From: Planctomycetaceae bacterium
GTDB taxonomy: Bacteria > Planctomycetota > Planctomycetia > Pirellulales > UBA1268
Reading direction: 5' to 3'
Assembly: GCA_009691925.1 (NCBI GenBank)
Contig: SIAG01000237.1
Location: forward strand, 1 to 6,639
Length of the DNA stretch: 6,639 bases
Shown: one piece after another, positions 1 through 5,010 of the stretch
Numbering within the stretch: the first letter of the stretch is position 1
Layout: the number at the start of each line of letters is the position of its first letter
Position numbers and translations under genes: made by a program
The notes under the pieces: model-generated
Told to the model about the DNA's origin: nothing
Database searches by the model: none
Seen by the model: the letters and a program-made list of their open reading frames with translations, nothing else

Positions 1-1158
1 GGCGAGCGAGGCGAGCGTCCGGCCGGGGAGCTCGTTGGTCGCCAGCTCCTGAAAGGTCTTCCCCGCGGCGATGACTTTCGTGACCCCGTTTTCATCCGTG
101 ATATAGATCCGACCGTCGGCGCAGAGGGGGGAGGCGGTGCAGTCGCCGCCGAGGCGTTCCTGCCAGTGGATCTCGCCGCTGTGGGCATCGAGGCAGGAGA
201 TGACGCCGTTGTCGCTCACGAGGTAGAGCTCGTCGCCGACTAAGAGCGGCGAGGCGTTTCGCGGCGCGGCTTTTGTCGACTTCCAGGCGACCCGGTCTTC
301 GCCGAGCTCCCCCGTGCCGTCGAGGGGGAGGGCATAGAATACCGGCGTGTCGTAGCCGGAGCTGACGAACGCCAGGCCGAAGCCGGTGACGGGGCGCGGC
401 ACGTTGGAGTAGCCGCCGGGATAGCGGAACCGCCAGCGTTCCTCGCCGCTCTCCGGGGCGTAGGCGATGACGAACTCTCCCCCGCAACTGACGACCAGGG
501 GCTTCCCCTCCACGTCGACGACCGTCGGCGTCGAGTAGGCCATCCGCCCCTCTCCCCGCGGCTTTCGCCACACCTCCTGCCCCGTTGCCTTGTCGAGGGC
601 GACGACGAACTGAACATCGGTGCCGTCGCAGGCAATGACGAGGAGATCGCCGACCACGACGGGCGATCCGGCCGGGCCATGGCGGTGGTTGTAGTCGAGC
701 TTGGTCTTCCAGAGGATCTCCCCTGCCCGCGACAGGCAGGCGGTGCCGTGGCTGCCGAAGTGGACAAACACCCGCTCCCCATCGATGACCGGCGTCGGTG
801 AGGCGTGGCTGTTCTTGGCGTGGACGCTCCCCGGTTCGGCGGGGGCGAAGACCTCGATCGACTGTTCCGCAGCCCCGCTGCCGGCATCGAGCCGTAGCAC
901 CCGGAGCGAGCGGCCGTCGTCGACGCCGGTCGTCAACCAGATCTTTCCGCCGGCGATGGCCGGGGAGGACCACCCCAGCCCGGGGATGTCTGTCTTCCAG
1001 ACGACATGCTCGGTGGGGCTCCAGGTCAGCGGGAGGCCCAGCTCGTCGGAGTGCCCCTGCTGCCCGGGACCACGAAACTCAGTCCAATCCCCCGCCCCGG
1101 CAACGGCCGTGGGAAGGAGTAGGGCCAGGGCGATCGGAAGGACGGATCGGGAGGACAT
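1..1158 (-). CDS. Secreted PQQ-like beta-propeller (BamB-like) repeat protein, C-terminus cut by the window edge
   Basis: The open frame encodes 386 residues and runs off the left edge without a stop. The start is the ATG at 1158-1156, preceded by GGAG with a 7-nt spacer; an in-frame TAG lies further upstream and there is no other ATG between. Residues 1-20 form a Sec-type signal peptide (SRSVLPIALALLLPTAVA, AVA cleavage site). Next comes the DWTEFRGPG...WSPTEHVVWKT opening (residues 24-55) typical of planctomycete outer-membrane-assembly/PQQ-like proteins. Propeller-blade repeats follow, with SP-x-V-x-G-D and ALD-x-ATG-x-E-x-W signatures near residues 164-198, APESGEERWRF (234-244), SPLLVGDELYLVSDNG (303-318) with LDAHSGEIHW (323-332), and SPLCADGRIYITDENG (343-358). 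Family members are about 420 residues, so perhaps one blade strand is missing. There is no CxxCH haem motif. PQQ binding is not shown, because most such repeats are structural, and the substrate or partner is unknown. The gene is divergent from the TPR gene. Confidence 0.93.
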   Translation of the reverse strand, partial: MSSRSVLPIALALLLPTAVAGAGDWTEFRGPGQQGHSDELGLPLTWSPTEHVVWKTDIPGLGWSSPAIAGGKIWLTTGVDDGRSLRVLRLDAGSGAAEQSIEVFAPAEPGSVHAKNSHASPTPVIDGERVFVHFGSHGTACLSRAGEILWKTKLDYNHRHGPAGSPVVVGDLLVIACDGTDVQFVVALDKATGQEVWRKPRGEGRMAYSTPTVVDVEGKPLVVSCGGEFVIAYAPESGEERWRFRYPGGYSNVPRPVTGFGLAFVSSGYDTPVFYALPLDGTGELGEDRVAWKSTKAAPRNASPLLVGDELYLVSDNGVISCLDAHSGEIHWQERLGGDCTASPLCADGRIYITDENGVTKVIAAGKTFQELATNELPGRTLASLA

Positions 1159-1338
1159 CGGAGGGCTCCGGGGGGGAATGGAGCCGGCAGGATACCAACG
1201 GGGGCTGCCGCCGCGTCGACAACGCTCCAGGCATGGCCTAGCCTAATGGTCGGTGGACAGAGCCATCCGAGCCTTGGGTCGACTCGATCTGAATCTTCCC
1301 CGCACCCCTGCCGGGCGCGGGCCCACTGTGGCGCCCCG

Positions 1339-2688
1339 ATGCCTCGTGCCCCGAACCCCCGCCGCCCCTCCCCCCGGCCTCCTGCCGACGGGCGCCGGCA
1401 TGGTCCGCGGGCGCCGGTCGCGGCCGGGAGGCGGTGGACGCCGGCCGGGCTGGCGATCGTGGGGATTTTCACCCTCGCCGCCGCGGGCTGGATCGTCCGG
1501 GGGATCGTCACCTGGAACGAAGCCCGGGCGAAACGGCTCGGGATCGCCTGCCGAGAGGCCCATCAGGCCGGGGACTATGCCGCCGAGGAACGGCTCGCCA
1601 CCGCCTGGAACGGCCTCGAACCGGCGGCCGCCGAGCCGCTCTTCTTCCTTGCCCAGGCCCAGCTCGGCCTGGGAAAGCAGAGCGCGGCGGCCGACACCCT
1701 CGGCCGGCTTCCCGACGGCGACCGGCTGACGCTCACGGCGCTCGGGGATCGGGCCGATCTCCTCTTCGGTGATCTCCAAGACCCGCGCGAGGCCGCCCGG
1801 ACGTGCGAGCGGATCCTCGCCCTCGATCCGGCCAATGGTGAAGCGCACCGCCGGCTCTGTTTCTTCTATGCCGCCACGCTCCAGCGGGAGAAGCTCGCCG
1901 CCCAGGCCCGGCAGGCAGTCGAGCTCGGCTGCGAGACGCCAGAGACGTATGTCTACGTCGTCGGCTCCGACTGGCTGACCCTCTCCAACACCTCGGCGGT
2001 CAACGGCCATTGGCTCAAGGCCGCGCCCGACGACGAACTGTTTCTCGTCGCTGCCGCCCGCGGGTTTGTCAGCAACAGCGGTCTGGAAGAGGACGTCGCA
2101 GGGAGCGAGGAGGTGGAGGGGGACGGGGATGGGGAGCAACGACCGGTTCCCGAGCACGATCGGCGGCTCAAGGAGCTCCTCGATCGCTTCCCCGGCAATC
2201 TCGAGCTCCTCGCCTATTTCCTCCAGAAGGCGACCACCCGTGGCGACATCGACAACGTGACAGCGCTCCTCGGCCAGGCCCCGACCGACGCCGAGGCGGA
2301 CAACCGCTTCTGGCGCTTCAAAGGATGGGTCCACGCGCAGAGCGACCAGCCGGCCGAGGCGGAGGCGGCCTATCGTCGGGCCCTCGAGATCGATCCCTAC
2401 GACTTCGCCACGCAGCACCAGCTCGCGGGCGCCTTGCGGAAGGGGGGAAAGCTCGAGGCAGCGGCAGATTTTGCCCGTCTGGCGGCGCAGGGGCAGGGAC
2501 TGCGGAAGTCGATTCTGCAGCAGCCGGATGTCCGCGCCATCCCTCCGCCCCTCCTCCGGGAGATGGGGAGCTACGCCGGGGAGTGCGGGGACCGCGACGT
2601 CGCCGCGCGGATCGCCGCGCGCCTCGAGCAGATCGGCCCGCCCCCTTCCGGCAGCGGGTCCGCACGTTCCCAGCTGCAAATCCCTTGA
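1339..2688 (+). CDS. Membrane-anchored tetratricopeptide repeat (TPR) protein
   Basis: From the chosen ATG the product is 449 residues. An Arg/Pro-rich N-terminus (1-33) precedes one hydrophobic segment (about 35-58, AGLAIVGIFTLAAAGWIV then R54). The positive-inside rule predicts a short cytoplasmic tail and a large periplasmic helical domain. TPR-like helix pairs are visible at about 68-120 (EAHQAGDYAAEERLA; AEPLFFLAQAQLGLGK), 138-168 (ending ERILALDPANGEAH), and most clearly 323-355 (WRFKGWVHAQSDQPAEAEAA, then a helix ending LEIDPYDFAT) followed by 357-383. An acidic, Gly-rich linker (about 247-272) splits the repeats. TPRs are protein-protein scaffolds; the partner is not identifiable. An upstream in-frame ATG at 1246 would add 31 residues. 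It was not chosen because that stretch has more A/T at third codon positions and would leave a shorter divergent promoter region; neither start has a convincing Shine-Dalgarno. Such genes often neighbour CRTAC1/FG-GAP genes in planctomycetes. Confidence 0.85.
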   Translation: MPRAPNPRRPSPRPPADGRRHGPRAPVAAGRRWTPAGLAIVGIFTLAAAGWIVRGIVTWNEARAKRLGIACREAHQAGDYAAEERLATAWNGLEPAAAEPLFFLAQAQLGLGKQSAAADTLGRLPDGDRLTLTALGDRADLLFGDLQDPREAARTCERILALDPANGEAHRRLCFFYAATLQREKLAAQARQAVELGCETPETYVYVVGSDWLTLSNTSAVNGHWLKAAPDDELFLVAAARGFVSNSGLEEDVAGSEEVEGDGDGEQRPVPEHDRRLKELLDRFPGNLELLAYFLQKATTRGDIDNVTALLGQAPTDAEADNRFWRFKGWVHAQSDQPAEAEAAYRRALEIDPYDFATQHQLAGALRKGGKLEAAADFARLAAQGQGLRKSILQQPDVRAIPPPLLREMGSYAGECGDRDVAARIAARLEQIGPPPSGSGSARSQLQIP

Positions 2689-2714
2689 CGGCGGCAGCGT
2701 TGTGGAATTAAAAT
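2685..2714 (+). promoter_or_regulatory. Sigma70-like promoter overlapping the TPR stop codon
   Basis: The hexamer TTGACG (2685-2690) and the hexamer TAAAAT (2709-2714) each match consensus at 5 of 6 positions and are separated by 18 nt. The -35 hexamer includes the TGA stop of the TPR gene. Transcription would start near 2721, giving a leader of about 285 nt before the lipoprotein start at 3005. This suggests that the lipoprotein/DUF1559 module is transcribed independently of the TPR gene. The match is by eye; planctomycete promoter rules are poorly known, so the role is inferred. Confidence 0.55.
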
Positions 2715-3004
2715 GATTTCTTGGGCGGGTCGTTCGGGGATCCCGGAAAAGATTTGTCTTCCGGGATGACAAGACTCGATGGATCCAGGATTCCCAGGCC
2801 GCAGCCAATTGGGGCGGCGTCGGGTTCTTGGGGCACCGGTCTCGGGGGCGTTGGCCGGGGAGTTCCCCGTCACGTCCTCGCCGATCAAGCCTGGCTCGTT
2901 TGTTCCTCATCATTCGCACATTCATCAATTTCCTCCGTAGACGTTCCCGGCCGGAATCGATCCGCCGCGGCACGTCTGGCTGCAACCAAGGCATTCCAAG
3001 CACC
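2689..3004 (+). other. 316-bp intergenic leader with no supported gene
   Basis: No reading frame here has a convincing start, codon pattern or domain; the frame entering from 2828 simply runs into the lipoprotein gene. The stretch holds the rest of the promoter described at 2685-2714 and a 9-bp hairpin at 2740-2767. There is also a short inverted repeat CGGGG-AGTT-CCCCG (2856-2869). If the promoter is used, this is an unusually long 5' untranslated leader. No known riboswitch class was recognised. Confidence 0.5.
2740..2767 (+). repeat. Perfect 9-bp inverted repeat (leader hairpin)
   Basis: ATCCCGGAA (2740-2748) pairs perfectly with TTCCGGGAT (2759-2767) across a 10-nt loop. It lies about 20 nt after the predicted transcription start and about 50 nt after the TPR stop. 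No T-run follows, so it is not a standard intrinsic terminator. It could be a TPR 3' end structure, a leader stem-loop stabilising the downstream mRNA, or a protein-binding site. Confidence 0.6.
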
Positions 3005-3499
3005 ATGAATCTTCCCGCGTTCCAGTTTGTGCGTCCGCTCCCCCTCCTTTTCCTTGCGGGCGTCGCCTTGGTCATGGTGGTCGCCGGCTGCGGCGTTGGC
3101 GGCCCGGCCTTTCACCCCGTCAGCGGGAAGCTGACCATCGACGGGCAGATCCCCGCCAATGTCCAGGTCTCCTTCTATCCGGTTGACGGCAAGGGGCCGA
3201 TCGCCTCCGGCAACGTCGACGCCGGCACCGGTCGGTACGAGCTCACCAGCAGCGGTGGGGTCGGCAAGCCCGCCGGCAAGGGGGCTCTCACCGGGAAGTA
3301 CAAGGTCGTCCTCAATGTCGGCGGCAGCACTGCCGGCTCAAACGAGGCGATGATGGCCCAGTACAGCGGCGGCAATAATCAGGGGAAGGCCCCGGCCATC
3401 CCCAAGGCTTCTTTCAAGAAGGAGTTCGGTTCGGCCTCTACGAGCCCTAAGGAGGTCGAGGTCAAGTCGGGTGCCAACGCGATCGATCTCGCCCTGTAA
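3005..3499 (+). CDS. Small lipoprotein with a carboxypeptidase-regulatory/transthyretin-like fold, partner of the DUF1559 gene
   Basis: The product is 164 residues. The start ATG at 3005 places a lipoprotein signal correctly: n-region with R10, hydrophobic stretch 11-27, and lipobox VAGC with lipidated Cys29. The mature part opens with HPVSGKLTIDGQIPANVQVSF (37-57, the HPVSGK-x-T-x-DG start), then YPVDGKGPIASGNVDAGTGR (58-77), GALTGKYKVVLNV (93-105), and a C-terminal FKKEFGSASTSPKEVEVKSG segment (137-156) ending NAIDLAL. This pattern is the small planctomycete lipoprotein that resembles carboxypeptidase regulatory-like (beta-sandwich) domains and is usually encoded next to DUF1559 proteins, as here (227 bp upstream). 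Its biochemical role is unknown; an envelope-anchored beta-sandwich partner of the pseudopilin is inference. The Shine-Dalgarno is weak (AAGG about 12 nt upstream). A longer frame from 2828 was rejected because it would bury the signal peptide. Confidence 0.88.
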   Translation: MNLPAFQFVRPLPLLFLAGVALVMVVAGCGVGGPAFHPVSGKLTIDGQIPANVQVSFYPVDGKGPIASGNVDAGTGRYELTSSGGVGKPAGKGALTGKYKVVLNVGGSTAGSNEAMMAQYSGGNNQGKAPAIPKASFKKEFGSASTSPKEVEVKSGANAIDLAL

Positions 3500-3650
3500 T
3501 CGCTGCGGTGGCCTCTGGTTCAACGTTTGATGTCGGTTTCGTCGGTCTCGGTTCCCGCTTTTGTTTCGATTCCTCATTCCTTTGTTTGCGGATCCCGGTC
3601 GATTCGGTTTTTAAGTTTCGTTTCACGTCTTCTTGAGATCGATTTTCCAG

Positions 3651-3667
3651 CGCCGTTTAAGACGGCG
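3651..3667 (+). terminator. Hairpin followed by a T-rich tract; possible weak terminator or leader stem-loop
   Basis: CGCCGT (3651-3656) pairs with ACGGCG (3662-3667) around a 5-nt loop and is followed by a pyrimidine-rich run (GATTTCTCTCT). It could partially terminate transcription from the lipoprotein gene, lowering DUF1559 read-through, or act as a 5' stem-loop of the DUF1559 mRNA. The stem is short and the T-run is broken by C, so termination is uncertain. It overlaps the weak -10-like TTTAAG. Confidence 0.35.
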
Positions 3668-3714
3668 GATTTCTCTCTAACTTCTGTTTGATTTCTTTCA
3701 TCGGCTTCATTCAC

Positions 3715-3718
3715 GGAG
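3715..3718 (+). promoter_or_regulatory. Shine-Dalgarno GGAG that fixes the DUF1559 start
   Basis: GGAG at 3715-3718 lies 8 nt before the ATG at 3727, the optimal spacing, and much better than for the next in-frame ATG at 3733. It is one of only two clear ribosome binding sites in the window, suggesting efficient translation of this gene compared with its neighbours. Confidence 0.8.
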
Positions 3719-3726
3719 ATTCACTG

Positions 3727-4791
3727 ATGTCCATGCAAACCCTCTTCAAGGGGCGTGCCCGCGGGGCGTTCACGCTCGTTGAGTTGCTCGTTGTGATCGC
3801 GATCATCGGCACGCTCGTCGGCCTCCTCCTCCCGGCGGTTCAGGCCGCCCGTGAGGCCGCTCGCCGCAGCAGCTGTTCCAACAAACTCAAGCAGGTCGGT
3901 CTGGCCATCCAAAACCATGCTTCTGCCAAGCAGGATGTCCTTCCTTTCAACAAGGATCAGGCGATCTGCGGCAACGGCAATTCGACGACCGGCAAGAAGG
4001 AGTTCAATCTCTCCAACGACGGGGCTTGGTCGTGGGTCTTCATGGCGCTTCCCTACATGGAAGAGACGGCCATCTACAACCAGTTTAATCAGAGTCTGAA
4101 TACCTACGACACGAGCACAACCCCGAGCAATCTGTCGCTGTCGGCCAAGCCGCTGAAGAACTTTCTTTGCCCGTCGAACTCGTCGATGGAGCCGGTCCGC
4201 GGGAATCAGGCTGCTTCCTACTTCAACTGGAACGGCTACACGTTCGGCGCGTCCGACTACACCGGCAGCCTCGGGCATGTGTGGTCCGGCTGGAAAGACT
4301 GCGGAAACGTTCCCGACTTTACTGATCCCGAAAATAAGGGGCGGTTCAACAAGGGGTCAAACCCCGGCACGCCGTGGGTCAACGGCGAGTGCTGGGACGA
4401 GCAGGCCAATTACAATGGCGTCTTCAAGCAGGTTGGCCCGCGGAAGCTCAGCGACATTATCGACGGCACCTCGCGGACGATCGCCATCTTCGAAGACATG
4501 CACTGGAATGGCGGCAACGGGGCCAGCTTTGACTACAACTCCCAGCGTGACGCTGCATGGATCAACCCCAACGCAGTTGTCTTCAACCTCCGGAATCCCA
4601 TGAACAACACCAACCCCGCCTGGCAGCAGGGGGGTGGTGATCAGCGGTGCCACGGCTGGAGCAGCAACCATCCCAACGGTGCCCATGCGGGTCGGGCTGA
4701 CGGGAGCGTTGGCTACTTCAACGAGAACCAGGATAACTGGGTCCGCTACTGCCTCGCCACGGCCCGAGGCCGCGAGTCGCAGAACGAATAA
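3727..4791 (+). CDS. DUF1559 protein with type IV pilin-like N-terminal prepilin signal
   Basis: The product is 354 residues. The N-terminus is a prepilin/pseudopilin signal: a short basic leader (1-14, with K8, R10, R12) and FTLVELLVVIAIIGTLVGLL (15-34), with Glu19 at mature position +5. The hydrophobic helix (about 17-35) runs into LLPAVQAAREAARRSSCSNK (34-53), the hallmark DUF1559 signature, then LKQVGLAIQNH (54-64). The C-terminal part has DIIDGTSRTIAIFED (243-257) and the family's terminal CHGWSSNHPNGAHAGRADGS (308-327), with VGYFNENQ following. The residue before Phe15 is Ala14, not the classic Gly; Ala is commonly seen here in planctomycete members. Pseudopilins of this kind are expected to be cleaved and methylated by a prepilin peptidase and assembled by type II secretion/type IV pilus-like machinery, but the function of DUF1559 proteins is unknown. 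Length is normal and the gene looks intact. It follows the partner lipoprotein and ends in a strong terminator. Confidence 0.97.
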   Translation: MSMQTLFKGRARGAFTLVELLVVIAIIGTLVGLLLPAVQAAREAARRSSCSNKLKQVGLAIQNHASAKQDVLPFNKDQAICGNGNSTTGKKEFNLSNDGAWSWVFMALPYMEETAIYNQFNQSLNTYDTSTTPSNLSLSAKPLKNFLCPSNSSMEPVRGNQAASYFNWNGYTFGASDYTGSLGHVWSGWKDCGNVPDFTDPENKGRFNKGSNPGTPWVNGECWDEQANYNGVFKQVGPRKLSDIIDGTSRTIAIFEDMHWNGGNGASFDYNSQRDAAWINPNAVVFNLRNPMNNTNPAWQQGGGDQRCHGWSSNHPNGAHAGRADGSVGYFNENQDNWVRYCLATARGRESQNE

Positions 4792-4797
4792 TTTGTC

Positions 4798-4830
4798 GGC
4801 GTCATTCCCCGGCTCTGGCCGGGGGACGCC
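4798..4830 (+). terminator. First of two consecutive 3' hairpins after the DUF1559 gene
   Basis: Six nt after the stop codon, GGCGTC (4798-4803) pairs with GACGCC (4825-4830). Inside it CCCCGGC (4807-4813) pairs with GCCGGGG (4818-4824) around a TCTG loop; only ATT (4804-4806) is unpaired, as a bulge on the left side. No T-run follows. It probably protects the mRNA 3' end or assists the intrinsic terminator 18 nt downstream. Confidence 0.55.
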
Positions 4831-4848
4831 ATCGATCCTTCGAACGAA

Positions 4849-4887
4849 CACGGGGCCTGCCGGCGACGGCAGGCCCCGTGCCTTTTT
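4849..4887 (+). terminator. Strong Rho-independent terminator of the DUF1559 gene
   Basis: A perfect 14-bp GC-rich stem pairs CACGGGGCCTGCCG (4849-4862) with CGGCAGGCCCCGTG (4867-4880). The loop is GCGA, a GNRA tetraloop. The stem is followed by CC and five T (4883-4887). This is a textbook intrinsic terminator, about 57 nt after the DUF1559 stop, and it insulates the FG-GAP gene from the module upstream. Confidence 0.93.
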
Positions 4888-4889
4888 CG

Positions 4890-4967
4890 GGTATCCTCGC
4901 GCGATATGATTTGGAGATATCACCTGGCGATATCCTTTGGGGGAATCCCCTGGGGGAACCTCTCGGA
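4890..4967 (+). repeat. Degenerate 13-bp tandem repeats, about five to six units, upstream of the FG-GAP gene
   Basis: Consecutive 13-bp units are GGTATCCTCGCGC (4890), GATATGATTTGGA (4903), GATATCACCTGGC (4916), GATATCCTTTGGG (4929), GGAATCCCCTGGG (4942) and GGAACCTCTCGGA (4955). The middle units share GATAT at the start and YTGG at positions 9-12. The first and last units are decayed, and the first is doubtful. A TATGAT sequence (4905-4910), -10-like but without a good -35, lies in the second unit. The block lies between the DUF1559 terminator and the FG-GAP start. It could be a tandem operator, part of the promoter, or a decaying minisatellite. Confidence 0.6.
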
Positions 4968-5010
4968 GGTGGCCCGCCACCGCCGGATCCACTCTGCAGT
5001 GTTCACCGCC

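Larger units (their letters stand above)
3500..3726 (+). other. T-rich, lower-GC spacer/leader upstream of the DUF1559 gene
   Basis: This 227-bp gap is pyrimidine-biased on the plus strand and clearly lower in GC than the genes around it (counting by eye, about 53% in 3541-3600 and 40% in 3601-3660). It contains three GTTTCG hexamers (3536, 3563, 3615). A weak promoter-like pair is present: TTGAGA (3633-3638), 17 nt, TTTAAG (3656-3661). The gap also holds the hairpin at 3651-3667 and ends in the DUF1559 Shine-Dalgarno. No gene is supported here. Confidence 0.5.

Noticed and set aside
1246..1338. Upstream ATG at 1246 for the TPR gene
   Set aside because: This stretch has a less GC-biased third codon position than the rest of the gene and lacks a ribosome binding site; it remains possible, so the chosen start is not certain.
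1159..1338. Divergent promoters between the PQQ-like and TPR genes
   Set aside because: The gap must hold promoters if both genes are transcribed from it, but no pair of hexamers with acceptable spacing was found on either strand; two GTCGAC sites are ordinary palindromes in GC-rich DNA.
2828..3004. N-terminal extension of the lipoprotein from an ATG at 2828
   Set aside because: It would place about 59 basic, low-information residues before a perfect lipoprotein signal; the start at 3005 puts the lipobox at Cys29 as expected.
1243..3075. Very long open frame on the minus strand opposite the TPR and lipoprotein genes
   Set aside because: It is antisense to genes with clear domains, has an Arg/Gly/Pro-rich low-information product and no recognisable motif; long antisense frames are expected in GC-rich DNA.
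3688..3726. TTG start for the DUF1559 gene at 3688
   Set aside because: The ATG at 3727 has GGAG at ideal spacing and gives a normal short prepilin leader; the extension would include the ribosome binding site.
4939..4950. Palindromic GGGGGAATCCCC as a separate operator or hairpin
   Set aside because: It spans the junction of two 13-bp repeat units and is explained by them; the 3-nt loop makes a weak hairpin.
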